A stretch of 34,915 bases of DNA from Linderina pennispora (GCF_002104995.1 NW_024468351.1:1-34915), one strand, 5' to 3'; positions 9,998 through 20,867 are shown, counted from the stretch's first letter. Notes: generated by a model from the letters alone, not told the origin. Made by a program: numbers and translations.

Positions 9998-11194
9998 CTA
10001 TGCAACAAAGCGAATCTCTGAAGCCGCCGGCTCGTACCGGGGCTTGTACTTTTTGTAGATGCGGGTCAGTTCATCGACGTACTGACCGTGGTAGTGCTCG
10101 ACCTCCTCGTCGCTGGGGTCGTAGTTGCGACGCACGCGGATGGGCTTGCCGACCACTGACGTCAGCTGCGTACGGAACGGCGTGTAGAACACATTCTGGC
10201 CATGGAACAGCAGGATTGTGAACCCGTAGGCCCTGCGCAGAGCCATCTCGAACCGATGCACCAGGGTCCCCTTGTGGTTTTCGGCAAGCTGGTAGATCGA
10301 GTTCTCGTTAAAGTTGTATACCGGCACCAGGTCGCAGCCAGCCATCACAGCCTCACGCACGAACCCGCGTCGCTTCAGCAGCACCAGATCGGCCCGGTTG
10401 CCATGAGCTAGCATGCTCTCCTCGGCCCCGCCGACCACAATCAGCAGCGACTGGTGCGGGTGTGCATGGCGATCTGACAGAATGCGCCGGATCGAGTTGC
10501 GGTCGCACGACAAACAGCCCATTGCTAGCACATAGTCGCGGAAAAATGGCAGCATAAAGCTGAACGGCATGGTCACGCCGCGCACCACCAGGCCGGGGAA
10601 GTGTGACTCGAACCCAAGGCCTGTGCACCCGGCGATGATCTGCGACATGTAGCTGACGACGCCGTGCGGATGGCTGCCAAACACGTAGCGCTTGCGCGCG
10701 TCCAGCGGCTCCTCAAACACCATCTTTGGCTGGAAATATGCGTTTACATGCTGCCACACCGGCAGCTTTTGCAGCCCAGCGAACCGCCGCCCCACGCCAT
10801 TGTATGGAGCCGGGTCAAAGAAGCAAAACGCCATGTAGAGCGCCATGTAGGTCCGCAGGCTCGAGAACTGGTAGAAGAGGACCACAAACAGCACCAGCGT
10901 CCACAGCGGTGCTGTTGTCCACAGCGTAACCATTGCTGTGGTCTGGGCTTCCTGCAAGAACTCGCCCACGCGCGGCGCGTACGTCTCCCACTCTTCGCGC
11001 AGGCCCTTGGTGGGCACGCGGATGTAGTTGAGGAACGGCGGCTCAAAGTAGCTGCGTGATTGAAGCTGCTGCGGTGTGGCAGTATTGCTGCTGGTGGAGT
11101 CGGCTGCTGGGGCCATCTTGGACTCCCTACTGCTGCTGGTGTTGCTGGTGTTGCTGGTGCTGCCAGACTTGCCGGCTTGCTCGCTTGCTGCCAT
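9998..11194 (-). CDS. DGA1: DGAT2-family acyltransferase (diacylglycerol O-acyltransferase type 2)
   Basis: Probably transfers acyl-CoA to diacylglycerol in the last step of triacylglycerol synthesis, at the ER and lipid droplets. 398 residues. A Ser/Thr/Ala-rich head (1-48) is followed by a hydrophobic hairpin at about 88-127 that would anchor the protein. The catalytic-site block FGSHPHGV has HPHG at 175-178. The family motifs FPGLVVRGV, VVGGAEESM and RRGFVREAVMAGCDLVPVYNFNEN follow in the usual order, with the usual tail (YHGQYVDELTRIYKKYKPRY). Type-2 monoacylglycerol acyltransferases share these motifs, so that activity is possible, but in fungi DGAT is the usual one. Start ATG at 11194; intact; convergent with SF3B6. 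Confidence 0.92.
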   Translation of the reverse strand: MAASEQAGKSGSTSNTSNTSSSRESKMAPAADSTSSNTATPQQLQSRSYFEPPFLNYIRVPTKGLREEWETYAPRVGEFLQEAQTTAMVTLWTTAPLWTLVLFVVLFYQFSSLRTYMALYMAFCFFDPAPYNGVGRRFAGLQKLPVWQHVNAYFQPKMVFEEPLDARKRYVFGSHPHGVVSYMSQIIAGCTGLGFESHFPGLVVRGVTMPFSFMLPFFRDYVLAMGCLSCDRNSIRRILSDRHAHPHQSLLIVVGGAEESMLAHGNRADLVLLKRRGFVREAVMAGCDLVPVYNFNENSIYQLAENHKGTLVHRFEMALRRAYGFTILLFHGQNVFYTPFRTQLTSVVGKPIRVRRNYDPSDEEVEHYHGQYVDELTRIYKKYKPRYEPAASEIRFVA

Positions 11195-11589
11195 ATTTGC
11201 GCCCTTGTTTCAATCAGACACGTATCAAAAACAAACAAAAGGCAGAGGATTGGGTGAGAAAGTATTATTGATGCTAGGCGTAGGATTTAGGAGAGAGAAG
11301 GATGCGGGGCATGTTGCCAGCATGCGGTCTCCACGCCGCCTATTTATTCCGCCGAGGAAATCAAATGGGGGCTTTCACGTGATTCTGGCCCGCCTGCCCA
11401 AGCCTAAAATCTGGCAGTTCACAGTTCTGCCCAACGCATGGGCGATCTGTCGGACATCTGGCAGTGTGCAACAGCAGCATTTCTTTATAGCTTGAAGGCG
11501 GCAGCCCAACACAGCCCCGTTTATTGGCAGCAACAAGTTCGCTAGCTCCAGCGCCAAGGCCCAATCAATCCCCGCACCTGGCCAGGCAA

Positions 11590-13119
11590 TTACCTGAGCG
11601 CCTTCTTCAGGATCTTGCGCGCGTCCTCCCAGTCGTCGGTGGGGACCTTGATGATGTCACAGCCAAGCGTGTCCTGGATGGCCTTCATCTTCTCGTAGCT
11701 CTCCTCGTCGTGGGTAAAGTTGACGCTGGCTCCCGTGCGGCCGAAGCGCCCCGTGCGGCCAATGCGGTGCAGATACGTCTCGGGGTCGGGACGGTCGTTG
11801 CCGTCTGTCGGGATGTCGTAGTTGATAACCAAATTGACCTGCATGATGTCGATGCCGCGCGCAATGACGTTGGTGGTGATCAGAACCTTGATCTTGCCGT
11901 CGCGGAAATCGTCCATAACCTTGTCGCGCTGCTCCGACTCGAGCTTGCCGTGCAGATAAACGACAGAATGCCCGTCCTTGGTCATGCGCGCGGCGATGCG
12001 CTCGGCGGTGTGGCGCGTCTTGACAAAAATGATGCTCTGCCCGATCGTCATCAGCGAGTACAGCTCGGCCAGCACCTCGACCTTGTGCTCGACCGACTTG
12101 CAGTCCATGTAGAACTGCTTAATGCCGTCGACCGTCAGCTCGGTTGCCTTGAGCCGGATCTCGTTGGCCTGGGGAGCAAAGCGGTTAGCAAACGTGCGCA
12201 CCTTCTCCGGGAACGTCGCCGAGAACAGCACGACCTGGCAGTCCTTCGGGATGCTGTTCTTGACACGCAGACTCTGGTCACCGAGTCCCTGCTGGTCCAG
12301 CATGTTGTCTGCCTCGTCCAGCACAAACAGCTTCATGCTCCTCAGCGACAGCGAGCGCTTGCGCAGCAGGTCGCTCACAGTTCCAGGTGTGCCAACCACA
12401 ATGTGCGCGTCGATCGTTTCGCCCTTGCCCACCGAGTCCTTGATGGCAAACACTGCCTTCATTGGCGTGTACTTGCCCATCTGCTGGATCACGTCCATGA
12501 TCTGGCGGGCCAGTTCGCGCGACGGCGCCAGACACAGTGCCTGCGGCTGGTTCAGGTCGTAGTCCACGCGGCTCAGCATCGTCAGCACAAACGCAGCTGT
12601 CTTGCCGGTGCCCGACTGCGACTGCCCAATCATGTTGCGAGGCGGGTTGGCCAGCAGCAGCGGCAGTGCACGCTCCTGAATCTTTGAGGGCTTGGTGAAC
12701 CCCATGTCGTACACGCCCTTCAGCAGATTCGCATGCAGGCCCAGCTCCTCGAACGTCTTAGCCGAGTACAGCGGTGAGTTCGGGTCTGCCTGCAGGTCTG
12801 CCAGCCGCACCTCGACCTCACGCTCCGGCTCCGCCTTGGAGTCCTTCTCCGTCAGATCTGTTGATGTGCCAGGCTTGACTGCCGTCACAGCAGCTGCCGG
12901 GTGCGTGCTTTCCTTGTCCTCAGTACTAAGCTTATTAATACTGCTTGTAATAGCGCTAACATTGTCTACAGGGAAGAGGAAAGAGACGCAAATTCAGCTG
13001 CTGATGCTCGCCAGAAAGACTGCAGCTACTGTCGCCGCCTAGACACGCAGCCAATGCTTACCATTGTCATCGAGCGAAATGCTGAACTGGCCACGCGGCA
13101 CAACAGGAGTCTCGGACAT
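11590..13119 (-). CDS. DBP5: DEAD-box mRNA-export helicase DBP5 / DDX19 (one intron)
   Basis: ATP-dependent RNA helicase that removes export factors from mRNA at the cytoplasmic face of the nuclear pore (family knowledge). Exon 1 is 13062-13119 (ATG at 13119, MSETPVVPRG), the intron is 12966-13061 (96 bp; starts GTAAGC, ends CTGTAG), and exon 2 is 11590-12965. The splice keeps frame and gives 477 residues; yeast Dbp5 has 482. Helicase motifs are complete: Q motif (FTKPSKIQ), I (SQSGTGKTAAF), II (VLDEADNML), III (FSATF), V (TTNVIARGIDI) and VI (HRIGRTGRFGR). The DBP5-specific block ADLQADPNSPLYSAKTFEEL precedes the core. Calling the start inside exon 2 would lose the N-terminal regulatory region. 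The next gene upstream, the permease, is on the same strand 123 bp away. Confidence 0.94.
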
Positions 13120-13242
13120 TTGTGGAATGTTTTTGTCAGTAGAAATTTGTTTGTACTGAATTAAAAGTAAAATGCTGAGTCGAAACAGGAAACGCTGCGT
13201 CAGAAAATGCGTTTGTGCTGAACAAAAGACTGGTGGTGATTA

Positions 13243-14979
13243 TTACATGGTGATTGGCGCCTGATCAAATCTACGGGTGGAGTAGAACAAGTGAGCACCT
13301 ATGCACAAGCTTGCAAAGATGAAATAGCCGAGGCATGTCGACAGGAACCCGCGCGTGTCGAAGCCATCGTAGACAGACATGTACAGCTGGCACACCGACG
13401 CGACCGAAATAAACGCCAGGCAGTAGATGGGGCCCAGCGGGAAGACGATTGACTTGTAGGCCAGCTTTCGCGGCGGCTGGCGGCAATCTTGCAGCCGCAT
13501 TCTAGATGTGATGTGGATAACAGCTATGGCACCCCACGATATGAAGCCAGTGTATGCCGATACCCCACTGAGCACGATGAGCGATGAGCTCCTGCGAATC
13601 AAGCATACGCACCATATCATCAGTACCACCGCCATGGCGGCCAGGATGCACAGGACTGGCCCGCCACGGTACTGCAGCCGCAGCAGCCAGCGCGGGGCAA
13701 AGGAGTGACAGGAGAAGGTGAACAGCAGTCTCGATGCAATGAACAGACATGTGCACGCATTGAATAGACCCTCAACCAAAACGACTGTATTGATGGCGTG
13801 GGCAGCCGACATGACGCCGGATTCACTGAACATGACAGTCAACGGCGAATATGCCATATCCTCATCGCTGCGATCAAGCATACGCGTATCATCGTACGGT
13901 ACAATCAGCGAAGCAACAAATGTGGATGCAATAAAGAGCACCAGCAGCCCCAGAAGCACGATTAGCGATATGCGCCGGATGTTTTTCACAGGGTTCCGAG
14001 TGCCCGATATCATAACCGCCGCGACCTCTGTACCCTGGACCGGAAAGCTCGAAACCACACACGCAGACATGATGCCCAGTATACCGTTGCTGAATGCACC
14101 ACCAGGCGTATCGTCCATATTCGCTGTGCCGTATTCCTTGTCGTTGCCAATGCTACCACGCACAATGCTTACACCCATGACTATGCACACCACAAATGCA
14201 GCGATGGTGAGCGCAGAAACAGTAAGCTCGGCACAGTGGTAGATGCGCAGGCTGAACACAATGGCAACAAAACTGGCAAACAGTGCACAGAGGCCAAATA
14301 TACTGCTCGCATGGGACGACTGGGTGAACCAGAACCCAGCTGTCGTCCCCACTGCCGTAAAGTGGTATGTGGCTGCCGTCACCCAGGACAAAAAATAGTT
14401 CCACCGCAATGCAAATCCGATGGACTGGTTCTTAATAAATCCTGGGCCAAACGTAAACAGAACTTCCCCCGGCCGTGCCTGGCACACAATCTCCGCTAAT
14501 GACGTTATGACATAATACATGGCTAGTATCGACAAACCGTAGGCAACAAGCACTCCACCTGGTCCGGCAATGTCTAATGCATAGCCGCTCCCAACCATAA
14601 ATCCAGTGTTGATAGCCAGCCCAAGAGTAAACAGCACGATAACCAATGGTGAGGGGGTTGGCGGAAACAGCGGTGCCAGGAAATGGAGTGGCCACTCGGG
14701 ACCATCAGTACTGCACATTGTCTTATCGTCTGAAGCCGCATTGTCGTTGAAGCATACAGTTGTCGTCTGACTAATCGAGATGCTTTCCGTGTTTCGCGTC
14801 GCCCGGTGTCGTGGGGTTGATGTGCTGGTAGTGTCTTGGCAGCTAGCGCCTATGTCCGCAAACGGCCCCCACGTTTGCGGCGCCACGTCGCAGCCGATAA
14901 CCTCTGACTGTGTGTTGTAGTCTGGTTGCTTTAATGCATGTTTCGCAATTGCCTCCTTGAATGTTGACCACCATTTCAT
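13243..14979 (-). CDS. Amino acid permease, YAT family (APC superfamily)
   Basis: Plasma-membrane amino acid/proton symporter by family. From the ATG at 14979 (MKWWSTFKEAIAKH) it has 578 residues. The frame is open 58 codons further upstream, but that part is hydrophobic, lacks family similarity and runs into probable leader sequence. About twelve hydrophobic segments follow a roughly 100-residue hydrophilic head. Recognisable YAT features are the glycine-rich first helix (TGFMVGSGYALDIAGPGG), the block with ARPGEVLFTFGPGF and FALRWNYFLSWVT, and PVQGTEVAAVMISGTRNPVKNIRR in the middle. The FGPGF and RNP details match the family's substrate-helix regions; the substrate itself is not predictable. 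It is the last gene before the mobile-element island. Confidence 0.88.
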   Translation of the reverse strand: MKWWSTFKEAIAKHALKQPDYNTQSEVIGCDVAPQTWGPFADIGASCQDTTSTSTPRHRATRNTESISISQTTTVCFNDNAASDDKTMCSTDGPEWPLHFLAPLFPPTPSPLVIVLFTLGLAINTGFMVGSGYALDIAGPGGVLVAYGLSILAMYYVITSLAEIVCQARPGEVLFTFGPGFIKNQSIGFALRWNYFLSWVTAATYHFTAVGTTAGFWFTQSSHASSIFGLCALFASFVAIVFSLRIYHCAELTVSALTIAAFVVCIVMGVSIVRGSIGNDKEYGTANMDDTPGGAFSNGILGIMSACVVSSFPVQGTEVAAVMISGTRNPVKNIRRISLIVLLGLLVLFIASTFVASLIVPYDDTRMLDRSDEDMAYSPLTVMFSESGVMSAAHAINTVVLVEGLFNACTCLFIASRLLFTFSCHSFAPRWLLRLQYRGGPVLCILAAMAVVLMIWCVCLIRRSSSLIVLSGVSAYTGFISWGAIAVIHITSRMRLQDCRQPPRKLAYKSIVFPLGPIYCLAFISVASVCQLYMSVYDGFDTRGFLSTCLGYFIFASLCIGAHLFYSTRRFDQAPITM

Positions 14980-15615
14980 TATGCAGCCGCTGTGCGAAAG
15001 TGAAATTAAACAAATTGAACCGACCAAGTGAATGACAAAAAGAGCGGAGCTAGGCCATAAAAAAGGCTGTGAAGGTGGCAATCTAAAAGTAGGTAGCACA
15101 GTGCTCAGCCTCCTGCAGTGGAGGGAGAACTTTCCATACAGATCACCTCGCATACTCTAGCTGTCCTAGTTGCTATGAGAAATACACGTGCCTTGCAAGC
15201 AACAACACAGAGAACCTTTTGTGTTGGGCTATCTACCTTAGGTTTAGACATGATTAGTGACCATTTCATATAAAGCAATAAATAAGCAGCATACATGGCC
15301 GTTGGTATGCTTCGCAAGCATTTATGGCAAAAGAAATATAAATATCAGATATGAGAGTATTAGTCATCACAGCAGTGACTGCTGGTTGGGAACCTTTCTG
15401 TATTAAAGACCAAAATTAAGTTAGAAATTTAAAATAAAATTTTAGATGAAATCATAAATGAAATGTGGAGGGTGAGCTTCTGAGTATCACCCATCATATA
15501 TAAAAAGGGAGCTGGTACCTCTATGGGTGAGCTCCCTACCTTTCAATTTTTTTTTAGCAAAAATCACCAAATTTTCATTAAAGGCTACCCTATTTTCTTT
15601 AATTAGCTATTCATA
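14980..15615. other. Permease upstream region and left edge of the AT-rich island
   Basis: No gene is supported. Base composition drops to AT-rich from about 15.2 kb. An AGCAGT-G-ACTGCT palindrome sits at 15371-15383. From about 15469 the sequence looks like the leader of a retroelement: GGGTGAGCT occurs twice (near 15468 and 15525), a TATA-like ATATATAAAAAGG lies at about 15497-15508, and GGGAGCT (15507-15513) pairs with AGCTCCC (15530-15536). Confidence 0.45.
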
Positions 15616-16513
15616 ATGTCTGACATCCAAACCTGCATTCAACAACTTGAACATGCCCTAGCTGCTATGGGCATAACTCCTGGTGCTACACTATCACCAC
15701 TTAGCGCTGATTTCTCCTTTGATGAAGACATGCTATCTTCAGTCCCTGCAGCTACCCTCCCTGTCTACATATCACTACTAGAAGACTAATATTGCTATCA
15801 CCTGCTAGCTGCCACAGCAAGAAACTGAGACTGCTCCTTTGAAACTCCAGAATTTTGCATCCACTGGCCAGCTATATGTGACTAAGCCATGGATAAAGCC
15901 CTTACAGAAATCTAGTTTTGTATCTCAGGGATCTTTCATATCCTAGATAATGCCCTACTATGTGCCTCACATCGACAAGATGGTTTTCCCCTCAGCAACT
16001 TTGCATGCCTTGCCAACAACCTCTATTTGTTGGCAGCAGATGCAGCATCATTTGTCATAGCCCAGTGCATTAGGTGCATATATGTGGCTCATGGTTTGCC
16101 CTCACCATGCAACATTGACCTAGCTAAGGGCATAGCAGATGTCATCAAGGATATTCTCCACCAGAAAGAAGTGGCTTGAAAACTGGCATGCCCCATAGCA
16201 ACCTGCAGATATAAAACCTGCTTCCAGAGCCAGGGAAACATAGGTACCCTATCCCCTCCTATACATAGCTGACAACCAGCAGAACCTCAGTGCAACTGGA
16301 GCAATCATGGTACTAGCAATACCAACAGCCAACAGCACAACCAAAGAGCGCCACACCATCTAACCTAATACTAAATATTGGCAGATGCCTCTGACATTTT
16401 ACCAGCTCTTGGCAAAGAATATCATTGCTAGCTTTTATTTGATCTATTCTATACGCTGGTTTCCATATCTCCCTCTCTAAGCCTATCCAACCCAACTGCC
16501 CCCACTGCATATA
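15616..16513 (+). pseudogene. gag-like ORF remnant of the DIRS-type element
   Basis: A clean start at 15616 (MSDIQTCIQQLEHALAAMG) runs 57 codons to a stop at 15787-15789. The same or neighbouring frames then continue a gag-like text with several stops, for example FACLANNLYLLAADAASFVIAQ near 16000, which resembles the middle of DIRS-type gag proteins. The remnant ends at the first TIR element. Confidence 0.55.
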
Positions 16514-18091
16514 CACTGAGCGGCAAAATTGAGTCACAAAAATCAAAATCCTCGGAAATCTTAAATAATTTCTCAGAACGACGTTCATTGAATATGATAA
16601 GATTAAATCATGGTGTATGTCATGCACTAATCTATTTCATGTAGTTATGTGCTTATCACTCTTGAAATAAGCGAGAAATTGACTATTTAAAAATATAAAT
16701 TTTTGACTCAATTTTGCTCACAAAATTCGTCGATTTTTTCTCACTAACTAGCATAGACACCATAGGTTTTTTTGACCGCAGCGATACGCCCAGGCATCGG
16801 GTTCACTACCCATGAATAAACGGTTTCAATTACTTACGTATATATAATTTCCTAGGCCAACACAATGTAGGTGCCAAAAACGATGAATTTTGGCCTTTAT
16901 CTGATCATACTCATAGTGAAGCCCTATATGTGAGTAGCGCATCATATCTAGGGAACTACACTGATCATCATACAGTAGAAACAGTATTCATATCTAGCCA
17001 ACTGGTAGCCTAATTTGCCATTTATATGATGATGAATACTTTGGACATAATCTTTGCACTCTCCTACTGCTTATCATAGGTATGTAATCAAGGTATGTTT
17101 TATATCATCATATATACACTGGTCAGTATGTCGCATCCCCCTCTACTAAGGAAGCTATAGCCTTAGCTGTATAGAGACACACTACTCTAAACTCAGAATC
17201 TACTTTTTCTATTGTTCGTAGATTCTGGTTTTCTTCTTATTTTTGGCAGAATAGAGTATATTCATTCAGATATTTCATTCTCAGTGTCACCTGTGGGGCA
17301 TGTGCTTTGTATAGTAAGTATATTTGATTTGATCTATTATGTATTTGATTGGAAAGAGCTGCTTAAAGAAGGATCAAGAAAGTTGCAAAATTTGAGATTC
17401 AGATTAAATGGCTTATCATTAGGCACAGAGGTTACATATGGATATCTCATAACATAGAGCAGATAGCCACAGTAGTATCCTCTCTACCTATCTATATATT
17501 GTTACTATAAAAAATCATGTCATAGAATTACATTGCTTCAATAGAGAGCATAAGTGTAGTTGTGCATCATTTATAGTTGATTACTCCCTTAGTGAACTAG
17601 CTATCAAACTCATTTCTTGTCATCGTTGAGTACTAATCACGCGAATATCAACTATGCAATCAACATCCATAAGAGTGATGGCAGCGCTGAAGCGTTGATC
17701 ATTTCCTTCATAATTTTTCTTTGCATATTGAATACATGATAGTACTACGTGTAGTTAAGCAACGTTATGAATGAGATGTTAATATTGAAGAGCGAGTGCA
17801 GAAGAGTTATAGGTAGTGATTTCACACCATTCAAACAATGATAGGGTATAGAAATAGCGCTATGAAACCAAAGTGAGTCAAATTTTTGCCTCTCAAATTT
17901 TTCTAGTTTTTTACTCTTGAATCGATATCATACGAAGTACGATGTTTAAAGAACATCTAATGTCATACGTTTATACTATGTTAAGCCCCATCCAACATAT
18001 AATGAATAGAAGTATCTACGTTATCTGATGACAAATATATAGCATCAAAAAGTTGAAATAAATTTTTGTGACTCAATTTTGCCGCTCAGTG
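16514..18091. mobile_element. 1.58-kb TIR element, copy 1 (Tc1/mariner-like ends, no intact transposase)
   Basis: The ends are inverted copies of CACTGAGCGGCAAAATTGAG continuing to about 30 bp. They are flanked by TATA on both sides, consistent with a TA target. Each end also carries an inner, inverted version of the same core: TTGACTCAATTTTGCTCAC at 16703-16721 and GTGAGTCAAATTTTTGCC at 17873-17890. The longest forward frame is 81 codons (17212-17457), with no domain I recognise, so the element is non-autonomous or decayed. It lies between the gag and RT parts of the retroelement. Confidence 0.8.
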
Positions 18092-18833
18092 TATATTCAA
18101 ACAGTGACAGAGCACTGATCACTACTGAAGTTGCCTCTATTAAACAAGACTGCCATTTGCAAAGTCGACCCATCAACACCTGGTTTCTACTCCCCTCTCT
18201 TTACTGTCACCAAAAAGAATGGCAAATGCTGCCTAGTCCTTGATTTGAGACTCTTCGACAATCATATTACCCCCTGTCATTTAAAGATGGAGGGCATTAA
18301 GATAATATTTGACATAATGCAATAGAAGGATTAGATGATAAGTATCAACCTCTCCAATGCCTTTCTGCATATGCCTGTGGCTGCAGACTCCTGCTATTTG
18401 CTATGCTTTACTTAGGAAGGCACTTACTATGAGTTTCAATGCCTTCCTTTTGGTCTATCTCTTTCACTGCTTATTTTCACCAAGGTCATAGCCACCATAC
18501 TATGCCATCTGCACAGCAAGGGAATTTAAGTAACAGCATATATGGATGACCTCCTGATCATGGCCAAGACCAAACAGCAGGCCTCAGTAACATACTAACA
18601 GAGTTCTTCACATATGGCAAGACTTGGGATTCCTTATCAACCCAGACAAATCCACAATGCACCCACAACAAGTGATTGAGTCCTGGCTTTATGATCTGCT
18701 CATGGACAATGTCCATATATCTACCCTCAGCCAAATGCTGTGACCTATACTACAGTGCACAGAAACTCATCAATATAAGACATACCATACCTTGCCAGCT
18801 AGCATCATTTATTGGCAAAGCCTGTGCAACTAT
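18092..18833 (+). pseudogene. Reverse transcriptase remnant (DIRS type)
   Basis: From 18131 the frame reads a clear RT fingers/palm (TPGFYSPLFTVTKKNGK, VLDLRLFDNH, HLKMEGIKIIF). After a frame change and stops it continues with NLSNAFLHMPVAADS, YEFQCLPFGLSLS and the catalytic YMDD at 18539-18550. The RNase H connection follows (YLPSAKCCDLYYSAQKL, LASFIGKACAT). In-frame TAG and TAA codons interrupt it. It stops abruptly at 18833, where the 4.2-kb element begins. Confidence 0.85.
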
Positions 18834-19230
18834 GGAGATCAGTCAGAATTGGTTAACTATTTAATAATTATTAATATTTATATTATTTTCTTGTTCAGAT
18901 GCCAAATATGGTGCTTCTCTGAAACCCCCTTCGGCATCCTGAAAAATTTCAGTTGATACACAATTAATATGCTTCTACTGAGATAGAGGCTGCGTCCTGA
19001 GAAATCAACTGAAATTTTTCAGGATGCCGAAGGGGGTTTCGGAGAAGCACCATATTTGGCATCTTTGTTTATTTGTTAATCTAGTTGCTAGAATCTTTTT
19101 GGCCACTACTAAACATTCTGTATTTTAAAATATTTATCTACTGCTAGTAATTGATTTCTTATTTGTTAATTGGTTATTCTGCTAATAGATATTTAGTTTC
19201 TTTAACTATTTATATTTGTGAATGGCCTCC
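18834..19230 (+). repeat. Left 397-bp terminal direct repeat
   Basis: Starts GGAGATCAGTCAG and ends GAATGGCCTCC. It contains the hairpin at 18898-19063. Its last nine bases are the first three codons (Met-Ala-Ser) of ORF1, so the repeat must also hold the ORF1 promoter and leader. Outside the repeat on the left stands the retroelement RT sequence ending ACTAT. Confidence 0.9.
18898..19063. repeat. Long hairpin, 60-bp arms, left copy
   Basis: Arm 18898-18957 is the reverse complement of 19004-19063 with one mismatch; the loop is 46 bp. The arms begin GATGCCAAATATGGTGCTTC and are GC-richer than the sequence around them. Confidence 0.95.
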
Positions 19231-20865
19231 TTGGGAGTACATCTTAACTCCCTTTTGGGACTTCAGTTGAAGAATAGAGATAATATGCCTGATATATCTG
19301 ATGCAAGATATACTAGTAATGGCATTGAACAACAAGGATTTGTTCAGCAATCTGATATCTTTATGGATTCATGTGTTGTGGAGATACCTGAATCATATGC
19401 TCTTATAGATCAGATTAACAATATTACTCCATTTGTTAGATTGCATAGAGTTTTTGGTGATGGATACAGATTTAAGTACATGAAGTGTATGACAAGTGCA
19501 AGAAATGGTAAAGTCTCTGTTTACAAAGTATCTGCTCCAAATGTTGCAATAGCTGATCCTGCACTAACTGATATCTTTCTTAGGATGCATCAAGAACATG
19601 TATTTCTTCTGAACTATGATATTACAATGGATTGTCTAAACATATCTTCTAGGGCTGTGATTAAGGAATTTCTTCTTGATAATGAAATCAGTAGCAATGA
19701 TATTCTTGATGATGAAGATAAAGTTGGTGCAAACTGTATTAGCTGGTTTACTGAAGAAGATGAAATAAAAAATAGGAACAAGTTGTTTAATAAATTTGTT
19801 CAACTTCTAGAAAGTGGTGAGGTTCGCAATCAACTTACTTCTAAGCTATCAGAGCTAGTGATGCCAACTTCTCAGCAATTTGGTGAAACACTTGTTGCTT
19901 GTAGGAATGAAGGATTAATGAGGCTTGAGCTTACTGTTCACTCTCCTGAGTTGAAAGAAGTAGAATGGAACACAAACTTAATTGCTAGTACACTGGAGTT
20001 TCTTAGTAATTGTAGGACATTTGCAACATCTTATGAAAAGCAATGGATGGCACTAGTTGATCAGATTCATACCAAACATATGTTGTGTATTTACTTCCAT
20101 AAAGAACATACTCTTGGTTACTGCCATTGGTTCAATAGGACAACTATGAAGAAACAAGGAATAGCTAAAAAGTTGAAAGAGAATGAAGATATGATGACTG
20201 TTGTTTCCAATCTTACATTTAATGGACACCCAACTGTTCTTCTTACATATGCTACCAGTAGTGGTCCTCTTGAATCTGAAGTTGTTTTAAGAAGAGATAA
20301 CACAAACATCACTATTGTTCCAAGTCAGAAGAACTCTTTCTGGCCTGTTGCTTCAAGAGAAAGACAACAACACACATTTGCTGAGATGGGACTTGTAAAC
20401 TATCGTGGAATGCATATTGATTGGCTAACTGCTCAACAAGCAAGAGAGAAAGTTTGTCTCTCAACTCTCTCAAGTATTAGTGAGGATACTGATGACCTAG
20501 GAATAGATGATCTTATTGCTGATATCACCAACATTGAACTTGATGATCTAGAACCCACATACATAAGAGAAAATACTGATCTTAGGCCAGCTAGATACAA
20601 AGTTGCTTATAACATACTTCATGCTGGAGATGAGTTCCTAGTTAGTCATTATTTCTTATATACTTTTAGAGGGTTACCATTCTACTATCTAGATATCTAT
20701 ATGATTCACAATGAAGTAGTTAGCAATACTCACACTCATATCAAAATACAAGCAAGTAGTCCATTTGGAGAATATATTGCTTCTGTTATTGGCCAACCAA
20801 ATCAAGAAGTGGTGCTTAAAGTAACTAGAATTCATAATCGTATTATCCATATTGAGAGGATCTAG
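19222..20865 (+). CDS. ORF1 of the 4.2-kb element, unrecognised 547-aa protein
   Basis: The start codon at 19222 lies in the last 9 bp of the left terminal repeat. I cannot assign a family with confidence. Visible features are YDITMD (residues 132-137), FNKFVQLLESGEVR (189-202), MRLELTVHS (233-241), HMLCIYFHKEH (286-296), an acidic patch at 418-450 and a globular C-terminus. There is no signal peptide, membrane segment or zinc-finger cysteine pattern. The order D-x-T-x-D, then a YNK/FNK-type lysine motif, then R-x-E resembles rolling-circle replication initiators of the Rep_trans type, from memory. This is a weak inference, and no HUH pair is evident. It is intact, with AT-rich codon use unlike the neighbouring genes. 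Its stop is 2 bp from the stop of the opposing small ORF. As the partner of a DDE transposase it is the natural candidate for a DNA-binding or accessory protein. Confidence 0.8.
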   Translation: MASLGVHLNSLLGLQLKNRDNMPDISDARYTSNGIEQQGFVQQSDIFMDSCVVEIPESYALIDQINNITPFVRLHRVFGDGYRFKYMKCMTSARNGKVSVYKVSAPNVAIADPALTDIFLRMHQEHVFLLNYDITMDCLNISSRAVIKEFLLDNEISSNDILDDEDKVGANCISWFTEEDEIKNRNKLFNKFVQLLESGEVRNQLTSKLSELVMPTSQQFGETLVACRNEGLMRLELTVHSPELKEVEWNTNLIASTLEFLSNCRTFATSYEKQWMALVDQIHTKHMLCIYFHKEHTLGYCHWFNRTTMKKQGIAKKLKENEDMMTVVSNLTFNGHPTVLLTYATSSGPLESEVVLRRDNTNITIVPSQKNSFWPVASRERQQHTFAEMGLVNYRGMHIDWLTAQQAREKVCLSTLSSISEDTDDLGIDDLIADITNIELDDLEPTYIRENTDLRPARYKVAYNILHAGDEFLVSHYFLYTFRGLPFYYLDIYMIHNEVVSNTHTHIKIQASSPFGEYIASVIGQPNQEVVLKVTRIHNRIIHIERI

Positions 20866-20867
20866 TT

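Noticed and set aside
11524-12687. 387-codon plus-strand ORF opposite DBP5
   Set aside because: Antisense shadow of the helicase; the opposite strand has every DEAD-box motif.
17212-17457. 81-codon ORF in TIR element copy 1 as a transposase
   Set aside because: No DDE or HTH motif; the same frame has a stop in copy 2.
18092-18833. Ty3/gypsy or LINE assignment of the RT remnant
   Set aside because: The LKMEGIK, LPFGLS and FIGKA wording and the order of blocks fit DIRS/Ngaro elements better; no gypsy protease or RNase H order is seen.
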